Source of the DNA: Burkholderiales bacterium
GTDB lineage: Bacteria; Pseudomonadota; Gammaproteobacteria; Burkholderiales; Burkholderiaceae_C
Assembly: GCA_030604135.1 (NCBI GenBank)
Contig: JAUVWL010000014.1
Span: 1 to 64,000, forward strand
Direction: 5' to 3'
Length of the DNA: 64,000 nucleotides
In this document: in pieces, positions 27,243-41,768 of the stretch
How the letters are laid out: each line of letters begins with the position of its first letter
How positions within the stretch are numbered: position 1 is the stretch's first letter
Program-made: the position numbers and the translations under genes
The notes under the pieces: generated by a model
The model's input: the letters and a program-made list of their open reading frames with translations, nothing else
Database searches by the model: none
What the model was told of the DNA's origin: nothing

Positions 27243-27271
27243 TTGGCATTGTTGTTGCAGTGCACTAGACT
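27243..27271 (+). promoter_or_regulatory. Candidate gltBD promoter
   Basis: TTGGCA (27243-27248), a 17-bp spacer and TAGACT (27266-27271), 47 bases before the gltB start. It matches 5/6 at -35 and 4/6 at -10. It begins 12 bases after the REP-like palindrome. Confidence 0.55.
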
Positions 27272-27317
27272 CGCCATCCGCCTTTCTTTTTCAGAGTCAA
27301 CCCACGAAGGACGCGCC

Positions 27318-32093
<4,776 letters not shown>

Positions 32094-32123
32094 GTACAAC
32101 GCAGACCCACGCAGGAATTCATC

Positions 32124-33590
32124 ATGGGAAAAGTCACCGGCTTCATGGAATACGAGCGCATCGAAGAGGGCTACAAGCCCGTGGCCGAGCGCCTGAAGCA
32201 CTACAAGGAGTTCGTGGTTGGGCTGGACGACAGCCAGGCCAGGATCCAGGGCGCGCGCTGCATGGATTGCGGCACGCCCTTCTGCAACAACGGCTGTCCG
32301 GTCAACAACATCATCCCGGACTTCAACGACCTGGTCTACCAGGGTGACTGGAAGAATGCGATCACCTTGCTGCACAGCACCAACAATTTCCCGGAGTTCA
32401 CCGGCCGTATCTGCCCGGCGCCTTGTGAGGCTGCGTGCACGCTCAACGTGAATGACGACCCGGTGGGCATCAAGTCCATCGAGCACGCCATCATTGATCG
32501 GGCCTGGGCCGAAGGCTGGGTGCAAGCGCAACCGCCCCGCCACAAGACCGGTAAAAAGGTGGCGGTGATTGGCTCGGGTCCGGCTGGCCTGGCCGCAGCC
32601 CAGCAACTGGCACGTGTGGGTCATGACGTGACGGTGTTCGAGAAGAACAGCCGCATCGGGGGCTTGCTGCGCTACGGTATCCCTGACTTCAAGATGGAGA
32701 AGTCGCACATCGACCGCCGCGTCGCCCAGATGGAAGCCGAAGGTGTGGTATTCAGGACCAGCACTTTGATCGGTGCCATGCCCGAGGGATGCAAGGTCAC
32801 GAACGATGCCAAAACCGTCATCGGTGCCGAGGAACTCATGGCCAGTTTTGACGCCGTGCTGCTGTGTGGGGGCTCTGAACAGAGTCGCGACCTCCCTGTG
32901 CCCGGCCGTGAGCTGGACGGCATCCATTTCGCCATGGAGTTTCTGCCGATGCAGAACAAGGTCAACGCCGGTGACAAGCTCAAGGGTCAGATCCGGGCCG
33001 ATGGCAAGCACGTGATCGTCATTGGTGGCGGCGACACCGGCTCCGACTGTGTGGGCACGAGCAACCGTCACGGCGCCGCCAGCGTGACCCAGTTCGAGGT
33101 CATGCCACAGCCACCCGAGCAGGAGAACAAACCCCTCGTCTGGCCCTATTGGCCGCTGAAACTGCGAACCAGTTCCAGCCATGAAGAAGGTTGCGTGCGC
33201 GAATTCGCCATCTCCACCAAAGCCTTCATCGGCAAGAACGGCAAGGTGACCGGCCTGACCACCGTGAACGTGGAGTTCAAGGACGGCAAGCTGGTGGAAG
33301 TGCCGGGCACCGAGAAAGAGTACAAGGCGGATCTGGTGCTGCTGGCCATGGGCTTCGTCAACCCTGTGGCCACCGTGCTGGATGCCTTTGGCGTCGACAA
33401 GGACGGTCGCGGCAATGCCAAAGCCTCAACCGAATTCACAGGTGGCTACTCCACCAACGTCGACAAGGTCTTCGCGGCGGGTGACATGCGGCGTGGCCAG
33501 TCGCTGGTGGTCTGGGCCATTCGTGAAGGGCGCCAGGCGGCCCGTGCGGTAGACGAGTTCCTGATGGGGTACAGCGATCTTCCGCGGTGA
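32124..33590 (+). CDS. gltD: Glutamate synthase (NADPH), small beta subunit
   Basis: FAD- and NADPH-binding electron-input subunit of glutamate synthase. The 488-residue product has N-terminal cysteine clusters ([14 protein letters not shown] and CPAPCEAAC) for 4Fe-4S centres. The FAD dinucleotide fold is [29 protein letters not shown] in pieces, with [15 protein letters not shown]. The NADPH fold is [16 protein letters not shown], and the C-terminal FAD block is [18 protein letters not shown]. Full length. It follows gltB by 30 bases. A 149-base gap follows before mlaF; it shows no gene. Confidence 0.97.
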   Translation: MGKVTGFMEYERIEEGYKPVAERLKHYKEFVVGLDDSQARIQGARCMDCGTPFCNNGCPVNNIIPDFNDLVYQGDWKNAITLLHSTNNFPEFTGRICPAPCEAACTLNVNDDPVGIKSIEHAIIDRAWAEGWVQAQPPRHKTGKKVAVIGSGPAGLAAAQQLARVGHDVTVFEKNSRIGGLLRYGIPDFKMEKSHIDRRVAQMEAEGVVFRTSTLIGAMPEGCKVTNDAKTVIGAEELMASFDAVLLCGGSEQSRDLPVPGRELDGIHFAMEFLPMQNKVNAGDKLKGQIRADGKHVIVIGGGDTGSDCVGTSNRHGAASVTQFEVMPQPPEQENKPLVWPYWPLKLRTSSSHEEGCVREFAISTKAFIGKNGKVTGLTTVNVEFKDGKLVEVPGTEKEYKADLVLLAMGFVNPVATVLDAFGVDKDGRGNAKASTEFTGGYSTNVDKVFAAGDMRRGQSLVVWAIREGRQAARAVDEFLMGYSDLPR

Positions 33591-33739
33591 CCCGCCGGTA
33601 ATTTCTTCGCCGCCTAGGCTTGGATACGACCCGGCGTGGATGTGCGGGCCGTACGCAGCCGGGGGCTATCTCGACCGTGCGACAATCCGGGTTTGCCCGC
33701 GAAATGGGCGCCGGGCGCTGTCCGGCCTCGCCCGGACCT

Positions 33740-34555
33740 ATGAGCGACCAGCCTTTCATTGAAATTGACCATGTGACCTTCGGCTACGACAGCCGAAGGA
33801 CCATCCTCAACGATATCTCGTTGAGGTTTGCCCGTGGCAAGGTCACGGCCGTGTTGGGCGGGTCGGGTTGTGGCAAGACCACCTTGCTGCGCCTGATCGG
33901 GGGTGTTCATGCCGCCGACAGCGGACGTGTGGTGTTCGACGGCGAGGTCATCGACACACGCAACAAGCAGCAACTTTTCCGTCTGCGTCGCCGTCTGGGC
34001 ATGCTGTTCCAGTTCGGGGCGCTGTTCACAGACCTGTCGGTTTTTGACAATGTGGCGTTCCCGTTGCGGGAGATGACCGATCTGTCGGAAGACCTGATCC
34101 GCGATGTGGTGCTGATGAAGCTGCATGCGGTGGGCCTGAGGGGGGCGGCCGGTCTGCGCATCAGCGAAGTCTCCGGTGGCATGGCGCGGCGAATAGCACT
34201 GGCGCGGGCCATCGCCCTGGACCCCGAGCTCATCATGTACGACGAACCGTTTGCGGGCCTGGACCTGGTTTCCATGGGGGTGACGGCCAAGCTGATCCGA
34301 ACCCTCACCGACGTGACCGGCGCCACCACCTTGCTCATTTCTCATGACGTACCCCAGTGCATGGCCATCAGCGACTGGGTGGTGTTGCTGGCCACCGGTG
34401 GGCGCGTGGTGGCACAGGGCACGCCGGACCAACTCATGTCCAGCCAGGACCCGGAAGTGCGTCAGTTCGTGCGGGGAGAGCCCGACGGACCGGTCAAGTT
34501 CCATTACCCGGCACCGGAGGTGGCTGACGATTTCGGTCCCGGGAGGCGCCCATGA
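33740..34555 (+). CDS. mlaF: Phospholipid transport ATP-binding protein MlaF
   Basis: ATPase of the MlaFEDB inner-membrane complex that moves phospholipids between the membranes to keep outer-membrane asymmetry. The 271-residue product has Walker A GGSGCGKTT (40-48), the Q-loop MLFQFGALF, the signature SGGMARRIALARAIALDP and Walker B LIMYDEPFAGLD. The start at ATG 33740 gives the usual N-terminus (PFIEIDHVTFGY); a longer frame from 33620 has no homologous N-terminus. It overlaps mlaE by four bases. Confidence 0.95.
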   Translation: MSDQPFIEIDHVTFGYDSRRTILNDISLRFARGKVTAVLGGSGCGKTTLLRLIGGVHAADSGRVVFDGEVIDTRNKQQLFRLRRRLGMLFQFGALFTDLSVFDNVAFPLREMTDLSEDLIRDVVLMKLHAVGLRGAAGLRISEVSGGMARRIALARAIALDPELIMYDEPFAGLDLVSMGVTAKLIRTLTDVTGATTLLISHDVPQCMAISDWVVLLATGGRVVAQGTPDQLMSSQDPEVRQFVRGEPDGPVKFHYPAPEVADDFGPGRRP

Positions 34556-35331
34556 GCCTGCTGCAGTGGTTGGGCGCTCGGGCCCTGGATGTCCTGCACC
34601 GTTGGGGCCATGGCGCACTCTTCTTCCTGGACTTGTTGAAGGCCTCACCTGCGGCAATCAGGCGTTTCGGCCTGGTTGTCGCGCAGATTCACGCCATCGG
34701 CAACCGGTCGTTGGTGATCATTCTGGCCTCGGGCCTGGCGGTTGGTTTCGTGCTGGCGCTGCAGATGTACTATGCGCTCTCCACCTATGGGGCAGCCGAG
34801 TCGCTGGGGCTGATTGTGAACCTGGCCCTGGTGCGAGAGCTCGGTCCGGTGGTCACCGCGCTGCTCTTTGCCGGTCGTGCAGGTACATCCCTGACGGCAG
34901 AGATCGGCCTGATGAAGGCGGGTGAGCAGATCGCAGCCATGGAACTCATGGCCATCGATCCCCGTCAGCGTGTGCTGGCACCCCGGTTTCTGGCCGGGTG
35001 CATTGCCATGCCCTTGCTGGCCGCGCTGTTCTCGGCCATTGGTATCCTGGGAGCCTGGGTGGTGGCGGTCGGTCTGATCGGCATCGATGCGGGCAATTTC
35101 TGGTCCATCCAGCAAAGTGGCGTGGACGTCTGGCGGGATGTGGGCAACGGTGTCGTCAAGAGCATGGTATTTGGCGTCATCTGCACGGCGGTGGCGCTCT
35201 ACCAGGGCTATGAAACCGAGGCCACCCCCGAGGGCGTGGCCTACGCCACGACCCGCACGGTGGTCACGGCATCCCTCGGTGTGCTGGCCATGGACTTCAT
35301 CCTGACCGCCCTGATGTTTTCGACGCCCTGA
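34552..35331 (+). CDS. mlaE: Phospholipid transport permease MlaE
   Basis: Inner-membrane permease of the Mla complex. The 259-residue product has an N-terminal amphipathic region, then about five helices including LVIILASGLAVGFVLALQM. The conserved loop reads ELGPVVTALLFAGRAGTSLTAEIGLMKAGEQIAAMELMAIDP, a MlaE signature. Overlaps mlaF by four bases; mlaD follows by 12 bases. Confidence 0.96.
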   Translation: MSLLQWLGARALDVLHRWGHGALFFLDLLKASPAAIRRFGLVVAQIHAIGNRSLVIILASGLAVGFVLALQMYYALSTYGAAESLGLIVNLALVRELGPVVTALLFAGRAGTSLTAEIGLMKAGEQIAAMELMAIDPRQRVLAPRFLAGCIAMPLLAALFSAIGILGAWVVAVGLIGIDAGNFWSIQQSGVDVWRDVGNGVVKSMVFGVICTAVALYQGYETEATPEGVAYATTRTVVTASLGVLAMDFILTALMFSTP

Positions 35332-35343
35332 CAGGGAGACCCC

Positions 35344-35814
35344 ATGAACAAGAGAACCCTTGAAATCCTCGTTGGCCTGTTTGTCCTGCTCGGTGCAGCC
35401 GCCTTGCTGTTCCTGGCCCTGAAAGCGGCCAACCTGACCAGCTTCGGCAGCGGTGGCGACACCTATACCTTGCAGGCGCGTTTCGACAACATCGGCGGGC
35501 TCAAGGCCCGGGCGCCGGTGCGCTCGGCCGGTGTGCATGTGGGGCGGGTGACCCGCGTGACCCTCGACCCCATCACCTACCAGGGCCTGGTGACCATGGA
35601 AGTCAGTCGAAACATCCAGTTTCCCCGCGACTCCACCGCCAAGATCCTCACCGCCGGTCTTCTGGGAGACCAGTACATAGGTATCGAGCCCGGCGGGGAC
35701 GAACAGGACCTGGGCGCTGGCGACACCATTTCGCGCACCCAGTCGGCCGTGGTGCTGGAGAATCTGATCGGACAGTTCCTGTTCAACCGTGCTGCGGATG
35801 GCCCCGGCAACTGA
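35344..35814 (+). CDS. mlaD: Phospholipid-binding MCE-domain protein MlaD
   Basis: Membrane-anchored hexameric MCE protein that forms the periplasmic channel of the Mla complex. The 156-residue product has one N-terminal helix (about 8-27, VGLFVLLGAAALLFLALKAA) and one MCE domain. The domain contains YTLQARFDNIGGLKARAPVRSAGVHVGRV and GLLGDQYIGIEPGG in segments typical of MlaD. Normal length. It has AGGGAG before ATG 35344. Confidence 0.95.
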   Translation: MNKRTLEILVGLFVLLGAAALLFLALKAANLTSFGSGGDTYTLQARFDNIGGLKARAPVRSAGVHVGRVTRVTLDPITYQGLVTMEVSRNIQFPRDSTAKILTAGLLGDQYIGIEPGGDEQDLGAGDTISRTQSAVVLENLIGQFLFNRAADGPGN

Positions 35815-35855
35815 GCCGGATCGGCTTCCCCCTGTCAATCGTGACGTCCGATATC

Positions 35856-35875
35856 CTTTCATCTGGTGATGAAAG
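35856..35875. other. Perfect hairpin downstream of mlaD
   Basis: A CTTTCATC/GATGAAAG 8-bp stem with a TGGT loop starts 42 bases after the mlaD stop. There is no T-run, so it is not a classic intrinsic terminator; it may be an mRNA 3'-end stabiliser or an operator. Confidence 0.45.
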
Positions 35876-35940
35876 TCGGGCATACAGATACAAAAAATAC
35901 ACGCAGCTTCACACGCTTGGATGAACATCGGGTTTCAATG

Positions 35941-35976
35941 GCATCCGACGCATCCGACGCATCCGACGCATCCGAC
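35941..35976. repeat. Four tandem copies of the 9-mer GCATCCGAC upstream of mlaA
   Basis: Four perfect head-to-tail 9-bp units are followed by the partial unit GCATACGCA. They lie in the 218-base gap between mlaD and mlaA, 57 bases before the first mlaA start. The unit is a multiple of three, and no real gene is recognised across it on either strand. Copy-number change would alter leader or promoter spacing for mlaA. Apart from this array and the hairpin at 35856 I see nothing else in the gap. Confidence 0.85.
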
Positions 35977-36032
35977 GCATACGCAACCCGCCTGCCGCCG
36001 ATGCCCCGGTTCTGGGGTGTATCGGGTCCTCC

Positions 36033-36824
36033 ATGATTTTGGACATGAGCACAACTGACCGTTCCTCGCAGCCCCCGGCGCCGTTCCGTCTTCAGCAGTC
36101 CATGCGCAGGCTGGCTGCTGTGGTGGTGTTGCCCGTGCTGGGCGCCTGCGCCACCGGGCCAGAGTCCAATCCCCAAGACCCGTTCGAGCCTTTCAATCGT
36201 GGGGTGCATGAGTTCAACGAGGTGCTGGACGTGACGCTGATCAAGCCGGTCGCCACCTTATATGTGAAGACGGCACCCGATCCGGTTCGCACCGGTGTCA
36301 GCAACTTTTTCGGCAACCTCGGCGACCTGTGGTCCTTTGTCAACGCCACACTGCAGTTGAGGCCGAGAGAAGCGGCAGAGAACATCCTGAGGTTCAACGT
36401 CAACACGGTTTTTGGTCTGGGCGGTTTGCTTGACATCGCCTCCGAAATGGGGATCGAGCGCACCCGGGTCGACTTTGGCCAGACGCTGGGGCGTTGGGGG
36501 GTACCGTCGGGCCCCTACCTGGTGCTGCCCTTTCTGGGACCGTCCTCAGTCCGGGACGCAGCCGGTCGGGGCATCGAGACTCGGGGCGATCTGGTCATGG
36601 GTATCGACCACATCCCCACCCGCAACAGTCTGTACGGACTGCGGCTGATCGACACCCGGGCCAATCTGCTGAGAGCCACCTCCATGCTGGAAGGTGCCGC
36701 GCTGGACAAGTACAGCTTCACGCGGGACTTCTACCTGCAAAGACGCCAGAACCAGATCGATGACATCATCGACAGCGGATTTGGCATAGGCAACCGCAGT
36801 TGGGACACCAACAGCAAAGATTGA
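36033..36824 (+). CDS. mlaA: Outer-membrane lipoprotein MlaA (VacJ)
   Basis: Outer-membrane component that removes mislocalised phospholipids from the outer leaflet and passes them to MlaC. The 263-residue product has a lipoprotein signal (MRRLAAVVVLPVLGAC, lipobox LGAC) and the MlaA signature DPFEPFNRGVHEFNEVLD. SNFFGNLGDLWSFVN, LGRWGVPSGPYLVLPFLGPSSVRDA and RYDDIIDSG-like endings follow. The start is uncertain: 36033 and 36045 give 23- or 19-residue extensions before the signal peptide, and 36102 gives the shortest form. None has a good ribosome site. Confidence 0.92.
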   Translation: MILDMSTTDRSSQPPAPFRLQQSMRRLAAVVVLPVLGACATGPESNPQDPFEPFNRGVHEFNEVLDVTLIKPVATLYVKTAPDPVRTGVSNFFGNLGDLWSFVNATLQLRPREAAENILRFNVNTVFGLGGLLDIASEMGIERTRVDFGQTLGRWGVPSGPYLVLPFLGPSSVRDAAGRGIETRGDLVMGIDHIPTRNSLYGLRLIDTRANLLRATSMLEGAALDKYSFTRDFYLQRRQNQIDDIIDSGFGIGNRSWDTNSKD

Positions 36825-36894
36825 CCGGGAACCCGATCAGCACCTGCGTATCAGAGTACCCACAAACCAGGGCACATGCCCGGAAAGGTCCGTG

Positions 36895-37521
36895 ATGATC
36901 AAAAGACGAATCTGGATGAACACCGTGCTGATGGGCGCCGCGCTGTGGATCGCTGCGCCCGCCATGGCAGACATGGAGGCACCGGACGCGCTAGTCAAGC
37001 GCATATCCACCGAGGCCCTGGCCGCTGTCAAGGCCGATCCGGCCATCCAGGCCGGTGATGTCGGCCGCATTATGGCCCTGGTCGACAGCAAGATCATGCC
37101 CAGTGTGAACTTCGGCCGCATGACCTCTTCGGCGGTTGGTCGTTTCTGGCGAGAGGCCACACCCGAGCAGAAGGAAAAGCTGCAGGCCGAGTTCAAGACG
37201 CTGCTGATCCGCACATATTCGGGTGCACTCGGTGAGGTACGCGACCAGACGCTGAGCTTCAGGCCGCTGCGAGCACGGCCAGACGACACCGAGGTGGTGG
37301 TGCGCACCGAAGTCCGTGGGCGGGGTGAACCCATTCAGCTTGACTACCGTCTGGAAAAAACACCGGAAGGCTGGAAGATATACGACATCAACGTGCTGGG
37401 TCTTTGGCTTGTCGATACCTACCGCAACCAGTTCGCCCAGGAGATCAATGCCAATGGCATTGACGGCCTGATTGCGGCTCTGGCCCAACGTAACAAGACG
37501 GGCGCAGCCCGTTCGAGCTAG
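36895..37521 (+). CDS. mlaC: Periplasmic phospholipid-binding protein MlaC
   Basis: Soluble carrier that ferries phospholipids between MlaA and MlaFEDB. The 208-residue product has a signal peptide (NTVLMGAALWIAAPAMADM, cleavage after AMA) and the MlaC/Ttg2 domain with VDSKIMPSVNFGRMTSSAVGRFW, SFRPLRARPDDTEVVVRTEV and WKIYDINVLGLWLVDTYRNQF. ATG 36895 is preferred to GTG 36892 because GGAAAGG ends six bases before it. It lies 70 bases after mlaA. Confidence 0.94.
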   Translation: MIKRRIWMNTVLMGAALWIAAPAMADMEAPDALVKRISTEALAAVKADPAIQAGDVGRIMALVDSKIMPSVNFGRMTSSAVGRFWREATPEQKEKLQAEFKTLLIRTYSGALGEVRDQTLSFRPLRARPDDTEVVVRTEVRGRGEPIQLDYRLEKTPEGWKIYDINVLGLWLVDTYRNQFAQEINANGIDGLIAALAQRNKTGAARSS

Positions 37522-37536
37522 TTCTCGGAGACGTTC

Positions 37537-37812
37537 ATGTCCAGCACCATATCCCTGCCGTCCAGCTTGACCATGGGTTCGGCCAGTGCCGAGCTGTCCC
37601 GCCTGCGGGAGCAGCTGTCCAAGGCTTCTGACGACCGGGTGTCGATCGATGGGGGGGCACTGGCGGTTTTCGATTCATCGGCGATTGCGGTGCTGCTTGA
37701 CTTGCGTCGAGAAGGGTTGCGGCGGGACGTTCAGCTGCAGGTGCAGAATCTGCCGCCCAGGTTGCGCGACCTGATGGCACTCTACGGCGTGGCCGAATTG
37801 CTGCCCGCTTAA
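37537..37812 (+). CDS. mlaB: STAS-domain protein MlaB
   Basis: Small cytoplasmic STAS protein that stabilises the MlaF ATPase. The 91-residue product has the STAS pattern RVSIDGGALAVFDSSAIAVLLDLRREGLRR with the conserved DSS motif, then VQLQVQNLPPRLRDLMALYGV. It follows mlaC by 15 bases and completes the mlaFEDACB set. Confidence 0.92.
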   Translation: MSSTISLPSSLTMGSASAELSRLREQLSKASDDRVSIDGGALAVFDSSAIAVLLDLRREGLRRDVQLQVQNLPPRLRDLMALYGVAELLPA

Positions 37813-37821
37813 AATAGCGGG
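37804..37821 (+). promoter_or_regulatory. CCCGCT-TAAAAT-AGCGGG palindrome, candidate -10 element
   Basis: A perfect 6-bp inverted repeat encloses TAAAAT, a good -10 hexamer. It overlaps the end of mlaB (stop at 37810-37812) and lies 60 bases before the ABC ATPase gene. No clear -35 sits 16-18 bp upstream. The same design occurs at 61088-61105 before secA. Confidence 0.4.
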
Positions 37822-37880
37822 TTGCCGCTCACCGCCTCAGATACCCTGCTCATGGCGGGTGCTCTTGCGCTTCCGCCACG

Positions 37881-38831
37881 ATGCCTGCTGTTTCTTTTCT
37901 GAACGTTTGCAAGTCCTACCCATCCGCCCGTGGTGCCCTCCAGGCGCTGCAGGATGTCAGTTTCGATATCGATCCGGGTGAGTTCTTTGGCCTGCTCGGC
38001 CCCAATGGTGCGGGCAAGACCACCCTCATCAGCATCCTGGCCGGTCTGAGCCGGGCCAGCAGTGGCTGTGTCCGCGTGCACGGACGCGATGTGCAGTCCG
38101 ACTACCAGGCCGCGCGGCGCCTGCTCGGGATCGTGCCTCAGGAGTTGGTGTTCGACCCCTTTTTCACGGTGCGCGAGGCGCTGAGGTTCCAGTCAGGGTA
38201 CTTCGGTATCCGCGACAACGCGGCCTGGATCGACGAGCTGCTCGAAGGCCTGGGGCTTACCGACAAGGCCACCGCCAACATGCGGCAACTGTCGGGTGGC
38301 ATGAAGCGCCGTGTCCTGATCGCTCAGGCGCTGGTGCACCGTCCCCAGGTGATTGTGCTTGACGAGCCCACCGCCGGTGTGGATGTCGAGTTGCGCCAGA
38401 CCCTGTGGCAATTTGTGTCGGGCTTGAACCGCCGCCTGGGTTGCACGGTCTTGCTGACCACCCACTATCTGGAGGAGGCCGAGGCCCTTTGCGGGCGCAT
38501 CGCCATGCTCAAGCAGGGTAGGGTGGTGGCCCTGGAGCGGACGTCCGATCTGCTGAGCCGGGCTTCGTCGAACGTGCTTCGCTTCAAGACCGATCATCCC
38601 TTGCCGGATGACCTTCAAGCCTTGGCAAGGGTCACTGGCCGGGTGGTTCAACTGCCGGCCCACGACGCACTGGAGGTCGAACGCCTGCTGGCCCGCGTTC
38701 GCGAGTCGGGCGTGGCCGCGCACGACATCGAGATCCGCAAGGCGGATCTGGAAGACGTGTTTATCGATCTCATGGACGCATCCGGTCGTGAACACAGCGC
38801 CGTGCCGAGCGTGGGGGCACCATCACCATGA
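37881..38831 (+). CDS. ABC transporter ATP-binding protein (ABC-2 type exporter)
   Basis: A 316-residue ATPase subunit of an ABC-2 exporter resembling YadG/CcmA-type proteins. It has Walker A GPNGAGKTT (40-48), the signature LSGGMKRRVLIAQALVH and Walker B VIVLDEPTAGVD. A C-terminal extension (about 230-316) ends after the DLEDVFIDLM motif common to this group. Start at ATG 37881. It overlaps the permease gene by four bases. Substrate unknown. Its place between mla and murA is common in Burkholderiales and suggests an envelope substrate (inference). Confidence 0.9.
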   Translation: MPAVSFLNVCKSYPSARGALQALQDVSFDIDPGEFFGLLGPNGAGKTTLISILAGLSRASSGCVRVHGRDVQSDYQAARRLLGIVPQELVFDPFFTVREALRFQSGYFGIRDNAAWIDELLEGLGLTDKATANMRQLSGGMKRRVLIAQALVHRPQVIVLDEPTAGVDVELRQTLWQFVSGLNRRLGCTVLLTTHYLEEAEALCGRIAMLKQGRVVALERTSDLLSRASSNVLRFKTDHPLPDDLQALARVTGRVVQLPAHDALEVERLLARVRESGVAAHDIEIRKADLEDVFIDLMDASGREHSAVPSVGAPSP

Positions 38832-39583
38832 ACGGTTGGCAAGCCTTGTTTTACAAAGAGGTGTTGCGGTTCTGGAAGGTTGGCTTCCAGACCGTGGCCG
38901 CGCCGGTGATCACCGCCATCCTCTACATGATGATCTTTGGCCACGTGCTGGAAGACCATGTCAGGGTGTACGAGACGGTCAGTTACACCGCCTTCCTGTT
39001 GCCGGGGCTGGTGATGATGAGCGTGCTGCAGAATGCCTTTGCCAACAGTTCGTCCTCGCTGATCCAGAGCAAGGTGATGGGCAACCTGGTGTTTCTGATG
39101 CTCACGCCCTTGTCCCATCGCGCCTGGTTTGTGGCCTATGTCGGGTCGTCCGTGGTGCGGGGCCTGGCCGTGGGTGGTGGCGTCATCGTCGCCACCTGGT
39201 GGTTTGCAAGACCGCCCATTGAAGCGCCGCTCTGGATTCTGGTTTTTGCCCTGATGGGCGCGGCTTTGCTGGGTGCACTGGGGCTGATCGCCGGGCTCTG
39301 GGCCGAAAAGTTCGACCAGATGGCGGCCTTCCAGAATTTCATCATCATGCCCATGACCTTTCTCTCGGGCGTGTTCTACTCCATCCATTCCCTGCCCGAA
39401 TTCTGGCAGCGGGTGAGCCATCTCAACCCTTTCTTCTACATGATCGACGGCTTTCGCTATGGCTTCTTCGGCGTCAGCGATACCTCGCCCTGGCTGAGCC
39501 TGGCCATTGTGGGTGTCGCGCTGGTCGGTGTGAGCGCGCTGGCCCTGCGTCTGCTGGAGACGGGCTACAAGATCAGACATTGA
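38828..39583 (+). CDS. ABC-2 type transporter permease
   Basis: Membrane partner of the preceding ATPase. The 251-residue product has six predicted helices and the ABC-2 pattern: ALFYKEVLRFWKVGFQTVAAPVITAILYMMIFG in pieces, then LPGLVMMSVLQNAFANSSSSL and MPMTFLSGVFYSIHSLPEFWQRVSHLNPFFYMIDGFRYG. It resembles YadH. Overlap of four bases with the ATPase implies one transporter. ibaG follows by 17 bases. Confidence 0.9.
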   Translation: MNGWQALFYKEVLRFWKVGFQTVAAPVITAILYMMIFGHVLEDHVRVYETVSYTAFLLPGLVMMSVLQNAFANSSSSLIQSKVMGNLVFLMLTPLSHRAWFVAYVGSSVVRGLAVGGGVIVATWWFARPPIEAPLWILVFALMGAALLGALGLIAGLWAEKFDQMAAFQNFIIMPMTFLSGVFYSIHSLPEFWQRVSHLNPFFYMIDGFRYGFFGVSDTSPWLSLAIVGVALVGVSALALRLLETGYKIRH

Positions 39584-39599
39584 ACAACGGACCCAGCCC

Positions 39600-39839
39600 A
39601 TGACCGCTGAACAACTGCAACAACTCATCGCCGCCGGCCTGACCTGCGAACACATCGAGGTCAGCGGTGACGGCCGCCACTGGGCCGCTGTCATTGTCTC
39701 GCCTGAATTCGAGGGGAAACGACCCATCGCCCGCCATCAGCGTGTCTATGCCACGTTGGGCGAACGCATCCGCACCGACGAGGTGCATGCGCTGTCCATG
39801 AAAACCTACACGCCGGCCGAGTGGGCACGGCAGAGCTGA
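39600..39839 (+). CDS. ibaG: BolA-family protein IbaG (YrbA)
   Basis: A 79-residue BolA-like protein, a family that binds monothiol glutaredoxins and iron-sulfur clusters. It has the BolA pattern [40 protein letters not shown] with the conserved FxGK/RxxRHxxVY section. The yrbA/ibaG-murA order and its position after mla genes match E. coli, which supports IbaG rather than BolA. It is 10 bases from murA. Confidence 0.9.
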   Translation: MTAEQLQQLIAAGLTCEHIEVSGDGRHWAAVIVSPEFEGKRPIARHQRVYATLGERIRTDEVHALSMKTYTPAEWARQS

Positions 39840-39849
39840 GAGCGAAGGC

Positions 39850-41114
<1,265 letters not shown>

Positions 41115-41118
<4 letters not shown>

Positions 41119-41768
41119 TCACCCTGGCCCTGTCCAAGGGGCGCATCTTCGACGAAACCCTGCCCTTGCTGGCAGCGGCCGGAATCGAGGTGCTGGAAGA
41201 CCCCGAGAAGTCACGCAAACTGATCCTGCCGACCAACCGGCCCGACGTGAAGGTCGTGCTGGTGAGGGCCACCGACGTGCCCACCTACGTGGAATACGGT
41301 GGTGCCGACCTCGGTGTGACCGGCAAGGACACACTCATCGAGCACGGTGGTCAGGGCCTGTACCAGCCGCTGGACCTGCAGATCGCCAAGTGCCGCATGA
41401 GCGTGGCGGTGCCGGCCGATTTCGACTACGCTTCGGCGGTCAGACAGGGTTCCCGTCTGCGGGTGGCGACCAAGTACACCACCATTGCGCGCGAGTTCTT
41501 CGCCGGCAAGGGCGTGCATGTGGACCTGATCAAGCTCTACGGCAGCATGGAGCTGGCGCCGTTGACCGGCCTGGCCGATGCCATCGTCGATCTCGTGTCC
41601 ACCGGCAAGACCCTCCAGGCCAACAAATTGGTCGAAGTCGAGCAGATCATGGACATCAGTTCGCGTCTGGTGGTCAACCAGGCCGCGCTCAAGCTCAAGC
41701 AGGCCGCCATCCGCCCCATCCTCGACGCCTTCACCCAGGCGATCCAGAAAGCCCCCTCACCATCATGA
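41115..41768 (+). CDS. hisG: ATP phosphoribosyltransferase, short catalytic form
   Basis: First step of histidine synthesis, joining ATP and PRPP. The 217-residue product has [32 protein letters not shown] and the PRPP loop [16 protein letters not shown]. It lacks the C-terminal regulatory domain of long HisG, so it is HisG-short, which needs the HisZ regulatory subunit for activity and histidine feedback. hisZ is not in this window. Overlaps murA and hisD by four bases each. Confidence 0.96.

Noticed and set aside
35859..36209. Minus-strand open frame with a repeated Asp-Ala-Ser tract over the 9-bp repeats
   Set aside because: It is only a translation of the tandem repeat and runs antisense into mlaA; no ribosome site or homology.
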